A stretch of DNA of 64,000 nt from Dactylosporangium siamense (lineage in GTDB: Bacteria; Actinomycetota; Actinomycetes; Mycobacteriales; Micromonosporaceae): assembly GCF_016862795.1 (NCBI RefSeq), contig NZ_BONQ01000156.1, positions 55,732 through 119,731 of the forward strand, written 5' to 3'. Below, piece by piece: positions 51,192-59,505 of the stretch (position 1 is its first letter; every line of letters begins with the position of its first letter). A program made the position numbers and the translations under genes. The notes under the pieces were generated by a model. The model did no database searches, was not told the origin of the DNA, and worked only from the letters and a program-made list of their open reading frames with translations.

Positions 51192-53375
51192 GTGCCGAGC
51201 CGGAACGCCACCTATGAGCCCTACCGAACGGCACCAGAAGCACGAAGCGCACAAGCCAGAGGGCCGGAACAACAGCAGCAGGACCGGTTCCGCCCGGACA
51301 TCGAAGGGCTGCGGGCCGTCGCGGTCCTGCTGGTGGTCGCGAACCACGCCGGGCTCGGGCTCGTGCACGGCGGGTATGTCGGCGTCGACGTCTTCTTCGT
51401 GATCTCCGGGTTCCTCATCACCCTGCACCTGTTCCGGGAGCTGCAGCGCACCGGGCGGATCGGCTTCGGCGCGTTCTACGGCCGGCGCATCGTGCGCCTC
51501 CTGCCCGCCTCGACGGTCGTCGTCATCGCCACCGTCGCCGCCGCGTGGACGTGGATGTCGCCGGTGCAGGCGAAGGCGGTGGTGTTCGACGCGCTGTCCG
51601 CGGCCGCGTACGGCATCAACGTCCGGCTCGCCGTCCTCGGCACCGACTACCTGTCCGCGGAGCTGGAGCCGTCGCCGCTGCAGCACTTCTGGTCCCTCGC
51701 CGTCGAGGAGCAGTTCTACTTCATCTGGCCGCTGCTGCTGATCGTCGCCGCCACCCGCAGGGCCAACCGGCGAAGCGCCGCGATCGCGCTGACCCTGCTG
51801 GGCGTGGTGTCCTTCGCGGTGTGCGTGTGGCAGACCGGGCACTCGCAGCCGTGGGCGTACTTCGGCATCCAGGCCCGCGCCTGGGAGCTGGCCGCCGGCG
51901 CTCTGGTCGCCCTGGCCGCCGAACGCCTGGCGAAAGCAAGGGGAACCGCGGCCCTGACGTGGCTCGGCCTTGCGGGCATCGTCGCCGCGGCGGTCATGTT
52001 CGACGAGACCACCCGGTTCCCCGGCATGGCGGCGCTGCTGCCGGTCGCCGGCGCCGTCCTCGTCATCGCCGGCGGTTGCGCGAAGAGCCCCAGAGGCGCG
52101 GTAGCGCTGCTCAAGACACCGCCGATGCAGGCGATCGGCAAGCTCTCCTACAGCTGGTACCTGTGGCACTGGCCGGCGCTGATGCTGGCCCCGCACATTG
52201 CCGGCGGTGAGTTGAACGTCTGGGCGAAGGCAGCCGTCGCGGTGGGCAGCCTGATCCCCGCGTGGCTGTCGCTGAAGCTGGTCGAGAACCGCGTCCGGTT
52301 CAACCCCGTGTTCAAGCGCCGCCCCAGAAGGGGGCTCGGCCTCGGCGCCATGCTCACGGCCCTCGCTTGTGGCGCCGCCGCGATCTTCCTCGGCCTGCCG
52401 AACGAGGTGCGGGGCGAGGGCACCGCCCAGGACACCGCGCAGGCCCTCGCACAGCAGAACGCCGTCAACGACGCGGCGGCGGAGGCGCGGCAGCTCGAAG
52501 AGGCCCGGAAGCGGCTGCTGGAGCTCATCGCCGCAGCGGAGACCACCAAGGCGATGCCGCAGAACCTCACGCCGCCCGTCACCGCCGCGACCGGCGACCG
52601 CCCGCAGGGGTCGAAGGACTGCCTCGCCTCCCTGGACGAGACGTCGATCAAGCCGGCACTTGCTCAGGGCTGCGACAAGCACGGCGACCCGCAGGGCAAG
52701 ACGACGATGGTGCTGTTCGGCGACTCGCACACCGAGCAGTGGTTCGACGCCGTCGACGCGGTCGCGAAACGCAACCACCAGAAGCTGGTCGTGCTGACGA
52801 AGTCCGGGTGCACCCCCGCCGACGCGTACACGATCAAGGTCAACGCGCGCCGGGCCTTCACCGAGTGCGCCACCTGGCGCGAAGAGGCGTTCGCGAAGAT
52901 CAAAGAGCTCAAACCGGCGCTGGTACTGATGTCGACCCGCACCTACGGCGACCCGCCCGTGGACAAGGCCGGCGCGGTGACGGTCGGGAAGGCGGAGGCC
53001 GACACCGCGTGGTCCCAGGCGCTGATCCGCTCCGCCAAGCGGGTCCAGCAACTCGGCGCCCGGCCGGTCATCATGCAGGACACACCGGACCCGCGCGGCA
53101 CCAGCGTCCCGGACTGCGTCGCCGCGCACCCCGCGGCCGTCCAGCAGTGCGCGCTGAAGGTCGCCACCGCGATCTACGCCACCCGCAAGACCGCCAACGA
53201 GGACGCCGCGACGAAGGCCGGGTTCACCGTCATCGACCCCACCCCGTGGTTCTGCACCGACACGGTCTGCCCGGTCATCATCGGCAACGCCCTCGTCTAC
53301 CGCGACGGCAGCCATGTCACGACCAGCTACATCAAGCTGCTCACCCCGCTGCTGCAGGCGGAGCTCAAGGGCTGA
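51192..53375 (+). CDS. Acyltransferase-3 fused to SGNH hydrolase (OatA-like)
   Basis: 727 residues. After a short Gln-rich N terminus comes an acyltransferase-3 membrane domain (about 30-385: RPDIEGLRAVAVLLVVANHAG, GVDVFFVISGFLITLHLF, FWSLAVEEQFYFIWPLLL) with about ten helices, a coiled segment rich in Ala/Glu (about 405-455), then an extracytoplasmic SGNH domain: block I VLFGDSHTEQW, block V DGSHVTTSYIK (Asp/His). This is the architecture of peptidoglycan or polysaccharide O-acetyltransferases such as OatA: the membrane domain brings in the acyl group and the SGNH part transfers it. GTG start with no strong ribosome site. Ends in the duplicated 30-bp segment. Confidence 0.9.
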   Translation: MPSRNATYEPYRTAPEARSAQARGPEQQQQDRFRPDIEGLRAVAVLLVVANHAGLGLVHGGYVGVDVFFVISGFLITLHLFRELQRTGRIGFGAFYGRRIVRLLPASTVVVIATVAAAWTWMSPVQAKAVVFDALSAAAYGINVRLAVLGTDYLSAELEPSPLQHFWSLAVEEQFYFIWPLLLIVAATRRANRRSAAIALTLLGVVSFAVCVWQTGHSQPWAYFGIQARAWELAAGALVALAAERLAKARGTAALTWLGLAGIVAAAVMFDETTRFPGMAALLPVAGAVLVIAGGCAKSPRGAVALLKTPPMQAIGKLSYSWYLWHWPALMLAPHIAGGELNVWAKAAVAVGSLIPAWLSLKLVENRVRFNPVFKRRPRRGLGLGAMLTALACGAAAIFLGLPNEVRGEGTAQDTAQALAQQNAVNDAAAEARQLEEARKRLLELIAAAETTKAMPQNLTPPVTAATGDRPQGSKDCLASLDETSIKPALAQGCDKHGDPQGKTTMVLFGDSHTEQWFDAVDAVAKRNHQKLVVLTKSGCTPADAYTIKVNARRAFTECATWREEAFAKIKELKPALVLMSTRTYGDPPVDKAGAVTVGKAEADTAWSQALIRSAKRVQQLGARPVIMQDTPDPRGTSVPDCVAAHPAAVQQCALKVATAIYATRKTANEDAATKAGFTVIDPTPWFCTDTVCPVIIGNALVYRDGSHVTTSYIKLLTPLLQAELKG

Positions 53376-53405
53376 CCGCTGCTGCAGGCGCAGCTCAAGG
53401 GCTGA
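53346..53405. repeat. 30-bp tandem duplication spanning the acyltransferase stop
   Basis: CCGCTGCTGCAGGCGGAGCT... (53346-53375) is repeated directly at 53376-53405 with one base changed (G to C). Copy one ends with the acyltransferase stop; copy two holds the stop codon of the convergent ATP-grasp gene (53395-53397). The duplicate therefore separates two genes that would otherwise overlap. Confidence 0.9.
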
Positions 53406-54627
53406 TCGTCTCGCGCTTCCACAGGTCGATCAGGCCGCGGAAGTGTGCGATGAACCGGTCGTGCTCGTGCGCCGGGTACGTGGCCCGCACCGTCGACACC
53501 AACAGATCGTCGAAGTCCGGCGAGGACACCCACTCGGCGACCAGCGACGGCACGTGCGGCAGCGCGGTGTCGCAGAACTCGCGGTAGTCGTCGACGGCGA
53601 GGTAGTCGTCGGCGATGCGGCGATACGCGGCGAGCTTGCCCCGGTAGTCCAGGGCCGGGTCGTCGGCGACGGCGAAGTAGCGGGCGGTGTCCAGGTCCAG
53701 GCTCGGCCGCCGGCCGGTGACCACGCAGAACGCCGACCAGCGCACCAGCGCGGTCATCGCCCACGGGAAGTAGTAGTGCAGGCTGGTGAGGGCGACATCC
53801 GGGCACGCGTTCGCGTAGTCGATGGGGTAGACCACGCCGTCGCGGACCAGGGACTCGCAGGAGTTGAACTCCCACCGGAAGAACGCGTTGACCAGGCGGG
53901 AGATCGTCACGACCTCGTCGCCGACGGCCGCGTCGAGGAAGTTGTGCTCGACCGCGTACCGCTCGTGCATCGGCAGCTCGGGGCGGAACTTCATCACCAT
54001 CGTCTCGGGCCCGATCGTCAGGGACCGGGTGAACACGTCGTAGCCCTCGATCGACTGCTGCAGGTGCATGAGCCGCTCACCGGACTGGTCGTAGGCGGTG
54101 TGCAGCGCGGTCGAGTCCGTGATCCGGGACACCCCGACCCACGCGCCGCCGTCGTACGGCTTCATGAACAGCGGATACCCGATATCCTCGGCGACCGCGT
54201 CGAGGTCGAACGGCTGGTTGTACCGTTCCGCGGTGTAGGCCCACTTCGCGTGGTCGACCGGGTTCTTGTAGGGCACCAGCACCGTCTCCGGCACGTGCAG
54301 CCCGAGGCGCATCATCGCGCAGTACGCGGCGTGCTTCTCCATCGACTGGAACGTGAACGGGCTGTTGAGCAGGTACACGTCGTCCATCAGCGCGACCTTC
54401 TTCAGCCACTCGCGCGGGTGGTAGTACCAATAGGCCAGCCGGTCGATCACCAGGTCGTGCGACGGCTGGTCCCGCAGGTTGAACGGCTCGATGCTGACCC
54501 GCGAGGTCCGCAGGTCGTGCGCGGTGCCGTCACGGCCGCGGATCGGACCGATCCGGCCGATCAAGGTCTCGAACGCCCGTGGCCAGTCCTGCTCCGTGCC
54601 GAGCAGCAGGCCGATGAGATGGTCCAT
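53395..54627 (-). CDS. ATP-grasp-like protein
   Basis: 410 residues; GGGAG 8 bases before the ATG at 54627. Opens MDHLIGLLLGTEQDWPRAFETLIGR, then a central ATP-grasp-like part: VPETVLVPYKNPVDH, DIGYPLFMKPYDGGAWVGVSRI (Lys that binds ATP phosphate), MHLQQSIEGYDVFTRSL and YPIDYANACPDVALTS (metal-binding Asp/Asn). ATP-grasp enzymes ligate a carboxylate to an amine or thiol via acyl-phosphate. It is the last gene of a PspC/esterase/ATP-grasp operon and its start is inside the esterase gene. Substrate unknown. Confidence 0.8.
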   Translation of the reverse strand: MDHLIGLLLGTEQDWPRAFETLIGRIGPIRGRDGTAHDLRTSRVSIEPFNLRDQPSHDLVIDRLAYWYYHPREWLKKVALMDDVYLLNSPFTFQSMEKHAAYCAMMRLGLHVPETVLVPYKNPVDHAKWAYTAERYNQPFDLDAVAEDIGYPLFMKPYDGGAWVGVSRITDSTALHTAYDQSGERLMHLQQSIEGYDVFTRSLTIGPETMVMKFRPELPMHERYAVEHNFLDAAVGDEVVTISRLVNAFFRWEFNSCESLVRDGVVYPIDYANACPDVALTSLHYYFPWAMTALVRWSAFCVVTGRRPSLDLDTARYFAVADDPALDYRGKLAAYRRIADDYLAVDDYREFCDTALPHVPSLVAEWVSSPDFDDLLVSTVRATYPAHEHDRFIAHFRGLIDLWKRETISP

Positions 54628-55240
54628 CCGTGAACTCCCGGAGCAGCGGTGGCAGGTGCGGGCGGAGTGCGTCGCGCCAGGTCGTCATCGAGTGACCGCC
54701 GGGCACCTCGACGAGCGGCACACCGAGCCGCCGCGCCATGGCCCGGTTGTTGTGCAGGTTCTCCTCGTCCCGCCCGCAGGTCAACACCGTCCGGGCCGCG
54801 GTCGGCGCGGCGACGTCGACGAAGTCCAGGATCCGCTGGAACCGGGGGAAACCGGCCTCCTGCGGGTCCAGCTCGGCGGTGAAGAAGCTCCCCGACTGCA
54901 GGAACAGCCCGTCGAACGTGCCGGGCCGGCGGTGCTCGGCGTGCAGCAGGGCCAGGGCGCCGAGGCTCGCGCCGAGCCCGACCAGGGGGCCGGCCGGCAG
55001 GTGCGGGAGCACCCGGTCGACGAGGGCGTCGGCGTAGGCGGGGTTCGCCGAATACCACTCGTTGCGGTCGCCGGGGGACAGCAGCGCCACGTGCGCGCCG
55101 CTCGCCACGCGGGTCAGCGCGGCGCCGTCCTCATAGGCGGGTCCGTCGTGCGCGACGAGGACCACGCCGGCGCCGCCGGCGGGCGACACCACCCGGACCT
55201 CCAGGGTGCCGCCCAGCACCGGCACGCACAACGCGGTCAC
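54530..55240 (-). CDS. Esterase-like alpha/beta hydrolase
   Basis: 236 residues from GTG 55240, directly after the PspC stop (TGAGTG). The nucleophile elbow is GLGASLGALALLHAE (GxSxG); HDGPAYEDGAAL and LLSPGDRNEWYSANPAYADALVDRVLPHL fit the esterase D/Fes-like group, and the catalytic His is probably in VPGGHSMTTWRDAL. The last ~33 residues (after LLREFTD) are read through the start of the next gene in another frame (98-base overlap), so the natural C terminus carries a tail of low conservation. Small-molecule ester hydrolysis is expected; partner chemistry with the ATP-grasp enzyme is an inference. Confidence 0.8.
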   Translation of the reverse strand: MTALCVPVLGGTLEVRVVSPAGGAGVVLVAHDGPAYEDGAALTRVASGAHVALLSPGDRNEWYSANPAYADALVDRVLPHLPAGPLVGLGASLGALALLHAEHRRPGTFDGLFLQSGSFFTAELDPQEAGFPRFQRILDFVDVAAPTAARTVLTCGRDEENLHNNRAMARRLGVPLVEVPGGHSMTTWRDALRPHLPPLLREFTDGPSHRPAARHGAGLATGVRDLDRPDRSDPRP

Positions 55241-55489
55241 TCACGCACCATAGGGCAGATGATCGCCGGACGCAGGACTCACGGGCTTGACGTCGGCGGG
55301 GGTGTCGGGCATGACGATCCAGAGGATGGGGTACGCCAGCACGGCCGTCCCGCCGGTGAGCAGCACGGCGAGCAGGAAGGCGGCACGGGCCATGGTCGGG
55401 TCGACGCCGAAGTACTCGGCGAGGCCGCCGATCACACCGGCGAGGGTGCGGTCGGCGCGGGAGCGGCGCAGGCGCTTGATCTCGGTCAT
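55241..55489 (-). CDS. PspC-domain small membrane protein
   Basis: 82 residues. KRLRRSRADRTLAGVIGGLAEYFGVDPTMARAAFLLAVLLTGGTAVLAYPILWIVMPD is the PspC domain: basic start, a GxxxGxAEYFG turn, and one or two membrane helices. PspC proteins sense envelope stress. The stop is immediately followed by the esterase GTG, so translation is coupled and a stress role for the whole operon is plausible. Divergent from a general stress protein gene at 55610. Confidence 0.9.
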   Translation of the reverse strand: MTEIKRLRRSRADRTLAGVIGGLAEYFGVDPTMARAAFLLAVLLTGGTAVLAYPILWIVMPDTPADVKPVSPASGDHLPYGA

Positions 55490-55596
55490 GTCCCCAAGGT
55501 TGCCCGGTGGAAGGGCCTGACGACCTCGGGTGTGGCCCTGAACGATCCCTGAGTCCCTGTCCCGTAGTCCGGCTGTGATCCAGTGGAGGGTGGCCC

Positions 55597-55602
55597 TACG
55601 AT
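55597..55602 (+). promoter_or_regulatory. Probable -10 element, leaderless start
   Basis: TACGAT lies 7 bases before the ATG at 55610. There is no ribosome site between them; the nearest GGAGGG is about 20 bases upstream, too far. Confidence 0.45.
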
Positions 55603-55609
55603 TTCGCCC

Positions 55610-56128
55610 ATGACGACCCCTCCACAGCCCGAATCGAACGTCCCGTCCCCTTCTGACGAACTGGTCGAGCTGGAACGCAGCACGGTCACCGTCGCCCGCT
55701 ACTCCGACTACGCCTCGGCCCAGCGGGCCGTGGACTACCTCTCCGACAACGGCTTCCCCGTCGAGCGGACCGCGATCATCGGCACCGACCTGCGCCTGGT
55801 CGAAAACGTCCTCGGCCGGCTCACCATCGGCCGGGCCGCCATGGCCGGCGCGCTCAGCGGCGTCTGGTTCGGCCTCTTCCTCGGCATCCTGTTCACCCTG
55901 TTCAGCACGTCGTCGTGGGTCGGCATCATGCTCGCCGCGATCCTCGTCGGTGGCCTGTGGGGCGGCATCTTCGGCGCCCTCGCGCACGCCGCGACCGGCG
56001 GCCGGCGCGACTTCACGTCCCGCAGCTCCCTGCAGGCCGGCCAGTACGCGGTCACGGTGGAGGCCGAGGTCGCCGACGAGGCCCGCGTCCTGATCACCCG
56101 GGCGACCTGGCGGGCCGCGAACGGCTGA
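55610..56128 (+). CDS. General stress protein with glycine-zipper-like membrane region
   Basis: 172 residues from ATG 55610. VARYSDYASAQRAVDYLSDNGFPVERTAIIGTDLRLVENVLGR is the general-stress-protein 17M-type N-terminal domain (ferredoxin-like), followed by two glycine-rich membrane helices (about 78-128) and a small C-terminal domain (YAVTVEAEVADEARVLITRA). Found in many actinobacteria near stress genes. A GTG at 55583 would add nine residues. Divergent from PspC; likely leaderless. Confidence 0.85.
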   Translation: MTTPPQPESNVPSPSDELVELERSTVTVARYSDYASAQRAVDYLSDNGFPVERTAIIGTDLRLVENVLGRLTIGRAAMAGALSGVWFGLFLGILFTLFSTSSWVGIMLAAILVGGLWGGIFGALAHAATGGRRDFTSRSSLQAGQYAVTVEAEVADEARVLITRATWRAANG

Positions 56129-56138
56129 CGGTTCCGGC

Positions 56139-56144
56139 TACGAT
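56139..56144 (+). promoter_or_regulatory. Probable -10 element upstream of the beta-solenoid gene
   Basis: TACGAT lies 8 bases before the GTG at 56153, just after the stress-protein stop. The spacing fits a leaderless or nearly leaderless transcript. Confidence 0.4.
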
Positions 56145-56152
56145 CCACAGTC

Positions 56153-58045
56153 GTGGACGTCGATGAGCGGGTGCGGCAGGCGTTCGCGGTCGGTCAGCCA
56201 CTGAACCTGGGCGGCGCCGACGTGCCCGCCGCCCTGCTCATGGAGCTGCTCACGGGGGAGCTGCCCACCCGCCGCGCGGCGCTGCGGCTGCACGAGGCGC
56301 GGGTCACCGGGAAGCTGGTGCTGTCCTTCGCCGAGGTGACCTGCCCGCTGCTGGTGCAGGAGAGCGAGTTCCTCGAGGCGCCGGACCTGTACTGGGCGCG
56401 CCTGGCCTTCACCGGGTTCCGCAACACCCGCCTGCCGGGCCTGCACGCGGCCGGGGTGACCGTCGCCGGGCACCTGCGGCTGTCGGGGATCCGGTGCACC
56501 GGCGTGATCAACCTCAGGGGCGCCAAGATCGCCGGTGGGTTGCTGCTGGACCGGGCGCACCTACTGCGTCCCGGCGGCACCGCGCTGCTGGCCGAGCGCC
56601 TTGAGCTCAGCGGCGACCTCGTCGCCGAGCACGGCTTCCGCGCCGAGGGCACGCTGCGGCTGTTCCAGGCCACCGTGACCGGCGGCATCCACCTCAACGA
56701 CGCCACCGTCATCGCGCCACCGGCCGCGCCGGATGCCCCACTGGAGACGTTCGAGCACCTCGGCGACGGGGAGACGCTCACCCCGCGTCCCGGCGCCGCC
56801 ATGGGCGTCGACCTGGACAGCGCGACCGTCCAGGGAGGCGTGTTCGGGCGCCACGCCACGGTCCACGGCGAGGTCAGCCTGCGCAACTCCACCATCGGCG
56901 GCGTCGCCACGTTCACCGGCGCGACCCTGCGCAACCCGGGCGCCGTCGCGATGCGGCTGGACCGCGCCGACGTCGCCGGCGGCGTCCACCTGCTCGGCGG
57001 CTGCTCGGTCGAGGGTGAGCTGCGCCTCGTCGGCACCCGCGTCGGGCGGATCCTGCGGCTTGCCGGCGCGACCCTCGCCAACCCCGGCGGCCACGCCCTG
57101 CGCGCCGACAACTGCACGGTCGACGGGCCGTTGGACTGCCGCGACGGGTTCACGGCGACCGGCGAGGTGTCGTTGCTCGAGGCGCGGGTGGACGGCGCGG
57201 TCTTCCTCGAGGGCGCCCGCCTCGACAACCCCGACGGGACCTCGCTGCGAGCCGCCTCGATCGTGGTCGCGTCGATGATGAACTGCTGCCGAGGGTTCAC
57301 CGCGACCGGTCAGATCAGGCTGAGTTCGGCGCGGATCGGCGGCAAGCTCTGCTTCCTGGATGCGCACCTGCGCGAGCTCAAGTGCACCGGAGTCGAGGTG
57401 GCTGAGGTGGACCTGCGTTTCGCCGAGCCGCCGGCCGGCTGGCTCGACCTGCGCTACATGCGGGTCGGACGGCTGCGGGATGATCCTGCCACGTGGCCCG
57501 CCGACGTGCGGCTCGACGGTCTCACGTACCAGACGCTGAACCCGCTGCTGGAGCCCGCGCAGCGACTCCAATGGCTGGCGCGGACCCCCGACGGCCTGCC
57601 GCCGCAGCCCTACGAGCAGCTCGCCGCGGTCTACCGGCAGCTGGGCCACGACGAGGACGCCCGCACCGTGCTGCTCGCCAAGCAGCGCCGCCGTCGGGCG
57701 ACCCGGCCGTGGTGGACGTGGCCGTGGAACTGGCTGCAGGACGTCACCGTCGGCTACGGGTACCGCCCCCAGCGCGCCGCCGTCTGGCTGCTCGCCCTGC
57801 TCGTCGTGGGCACCGCGGTGTTCACCGTGTGGCGGCCGGCGCCGGTCAATCCCGGTCAGCCGCCCGAGCTGCACCCGGTCGTCTACACCTTGGACCTGCT
57901 CCTGCCGATCATCGATTTCGGTCAGGAGTCCGCCTACCGCCCGACCGGCGCCGGGCAGTGGCTCGCGTTCGGGTTCATCATCGCCGGCTGGACCCTGGCC
58001 ACCACCGTCGCAGCAGGCTTGACCAGGGTCCTGAGCCGGACCTGA
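56153..58045 (+). CDS. Beta-solenoid membrane protein (membrane-associated oxidoreductase-like annotation family)
   Basis: 630 residues from GTG. Residues 40-430 are a repeated pattern of short beta strands (LRLSGIRCTGVINLRGAKIAGGLLLDRA, VQGGVFGRHATVHGEVSLRNSTIGG, LRAASIVVASMMNCCRGFTATGQIRL), indicating a right-handed solenoid. A helical part with YRQLGHDEDARTVLLAKQRRRRAT follows, then two membrane helices (RAAVWLLALLVVGTAVFTVW and WLAFGFIIAGWTLATTVAAG). Similar proteins are labelled membrane-associated oxidoreductases, but no redox motif is seen here, so that name should not be trusted. Last 68 bases overlap the convergent small gene at 57978. Confidence 0.7.
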   Translation: MDVDERVRQAFAVGQPLNLGGADVPAALLMELLTGELPTRRAALRLHEARVTGKLVLSFAEVTCPLLVQESEFLEAPDLYWARLAFTGFRNTRLPGLHAAGVTVAGHLRLSGIRCTGVINLRGAKIAGGLLLDRAHLLRPGGTALLAERLELSGDLVAEHGFRAEGTLRLFQATVTGGIHLNDATVIAPPAAPDAPLETFEHLGDGETLTPRPGAAMGVDLDSATVQGGVFGRHATVHGEVSLRNSTIGGVATFTGATLRNPGAVAMRLDRADVAGGVHLLGGCSVEGELRLVGTRVGRILRLAGATLANPGGHALRADNCTVDGPLDCRDGFTATGEVSLLEARVDGAVFLEGARLDNPDGTSLRAASIVVASMMNCCRGFTATGQIRLSSARIGGKLCFLDAHLRELKCTGVEVAEVDLRFAEPPAGWLDLRYMRVGRLRDDPATWPADVRLDGLTYQTLNPLLEPAQRLQWLARTPDGLPPQPYEQLAAVYRQLGHDEDARTVLLAKQRRRRATRPWWTWPWNWLQDVTVGYGYRPQRAAVWLLALLVVGTAVFTVWRPAPVNPGQPPELHPVVYTLDLLLPIIDFGQESAYRPTGAGQWLAFGFIIAGWTLATTVAAGLTRVLSRT

Positions 58046-58271
58046 GGGCGTCGATCTGGCGCAGGGCCTCGCCCTTCGGCAGGCGCCTGCGGCGCTTGGC
58101 GGGCCCCGCGTGCGCGGAGCAGAACCAGACGGCGTTGGGCGGATGGCCGACCCGGCCTCCCGGCAGTGGCCGCACCCCGCCGAAGTGCACCAGGACGAAC
58201 CGCCGGTGCAGCGGCCCCGGCCTGGCGGTGCGCCGGTCGAGGCCGCAGACGTAGCACCTGGGCGGCATCAT
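57978..58271 (-). CDS. Small Cys/His protein (putative zinc-binding), 97 residues
   Basis: C6xxC9 (CYVCG) and C51xxH54 (CSAH) form a plausible zinc site around an HFGGVRP segment; the C terminus is basic. TGAGGCG lies 8 bases before ATG 58271. It starts 9 bases after the AI-2E-family transporter stop, so the two are probably cotranscribed. Its 3' end overlaps the beta-solenoid gene tail to tail by 68 bases. Family unknown. Confidence 0.6.
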   Translation of the reverse strand: MMPPRCYVCGLDRRTARPGPLHRRFVLVHFGGVRPLPGGRVGHPPNAVWFCSAHAGPAKRRRRLPKGEALRQIDALRSGSGPWSSLLRRWWPGSSRR

Positions 58272-58280
58272 GCCGGCGCC

Positions 58281-59420
58281 TCAGCGGGCGTCCTGCCGGG
58301 GGATGACGACCTCGCGGACGATCAGCTGGACCGCGGCGACGACCGGGATCGCGATCAGCGCGCCGACGACGCCCATGAGCGCCACGCCGAGCAGCACCGA
58401 CAGGATCGCGGCCAGGTCGCTGACCTTGACCGCCCGGCGCATCACCGTCGGGTAGATCAGGTAGTTCTCGACCTGCTGGTAGATGACGAAGAAGATGACG
58501 CAGGCGATGCCCGCCGGGATGCTGGTCGCGAAGCCGACGACGCTCACCACGATCGCGCCCAGGGTGGCGCCGATCTGCGGGATGAGGTCGGTGATCGCGA
58601 TCAGCACCGCCAGGGCATAGGAGTACTTGATGTCGAGGATCAGCAGGAACACGAACGACGACAGCCCGGCGATGACCGCGATGGCGAGCGCGCCGCCGAG
58701 GTAGGCGCCGACCTTCGTCAGGATCTCGTCGCCGAGCAGGATGACCCGCGGGCGGCGGGACGCCGGGACGAGCTTGTAGCCGCCGTCCTTCAACCGGTCG
58801 AACGCGGCCATGAAGTACAGGGTGAGCACGACCACCGTCACGATGTTGAACAGCGCGCCGAACACGACCTGCGCGCCGCCCCAGACGCCGCCGAGGGCCT
58901 TGGTGACGTTGCCGGCGGTGGCCACGGCCTTCAGCTGGTCGAGCAGCTTGTAGTCCTCGTTGAGCTTGTTGAGCTGGTCCTGGTGGCGCAGGTTGTCGAT
59001 GTAGATCGGCAGGTGCTCCACCAGCGCCCCGGTCTGCGTCACCAGCGGCGGGATGAGCGCGAGCAGGCCGCCGCACAGCAGCAGCATCGCGCCGAGCCCG
59101 ACCGTGGCGACCGCGAGGACCCGTGGCACACCCCACCTGGTGAGCCGCACCACGGCGGGGTTGAGGCCGATGGCCAGGAACATCGCGATGAAGATGAGCA
59201 CCAGGATCGAGCGGACCTGGTCGACCGCGAGGTACAGGCTGTAGGCCAGCAGCAGCCCGATCCCGCCGAACAGCCCGATGAGCAACGGCGAGCGCCGCAT
59301 CGGCGGCCCCGGCGTGCCGAACCGCGGCGGCGGGATGACAATGATGTCGACGTCGTCGTCGGGCGTCTCGTCCGCCGGCGATTCGTTCTCGTCGTTCTCG
59401 ACGTCTTGGTCGATGGACAC
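58281..59420 (-). CDS. AI-2E family transporter (YdiK/PerM-like)
   Basis: 379 residues from GTG 59420, chosen because GGGAG is 5 bases upstream; GTG 59432 has none. An acidic N terminus (DENESPADETPDDD) precedes eight helices. Hallmarks: IFIAMFLAIGLNPAVVRL, the loop LPIYIDNLRHQDQLNKLNEDY, LFNIVTVVVLTLYFMAAFDRLK, and the C-terminal DLIPQIGATLGAIVVSVVGFATS with IPVVAAVQLIVREVV. The family includes autoinducer-2 exporters and Na+/H+ antiporters; substrate cannot be told. Followed by the Cys/His gene. Confidence 0.92.
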   Translation of the reverse strand: MSIDQDVENDENESPADETPDDDVDIIVIPPPRFGTPGPPMRRSPLLIGLFGGIGLLLAYSLYLAVDQVRSILVLIFIAMFLAIGLNPAVVRLTRWGVPRVLAVATVGLGAMLLLCGGLLALIPPLVTQTGALVEHLPIYIDNLRHQDQLNKLNEDYKLLDQLKAVATAGNVTKALGGVWGGAQVVFGALFNIVTVVVLTLYFMAAFDRLKDGGYKLVPASRRPRVILLGDEILTKVGAYLGGALAIAVIAGLSSFVFLLILDIKYSYALAVLIAITDLIPQIGATLGAIVVSVVGFATSIPAGIACVIFFVIYQQVENYLIYPTVMRRAVKVSDLAAILSVLLGVALMGVVGALIAIPVVAAVQLIVREVVIPRQDAR

Positions 59421-59493
59421 CCGGACTCCCACAGCAAAGATGAAGAAAACGACCTTGGGGGCAGGGTACCGGGTGACGTCCAGGCAAGACCGC

Positions 59494-59499
59494 TAGCGT
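59494..59499 (+). promoter_or_regulatory. Probable -10 element of the plsC-like gene
   Basis: TAGCGT lies 6 bases before the ATG at 59506, with no ribosome site between. GTGACG at 59473-59478 is a possible -35 with a 15-base spacer. Confidence 0.45.
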
Positions 59500-59505
59500 T
59501 AGCAC

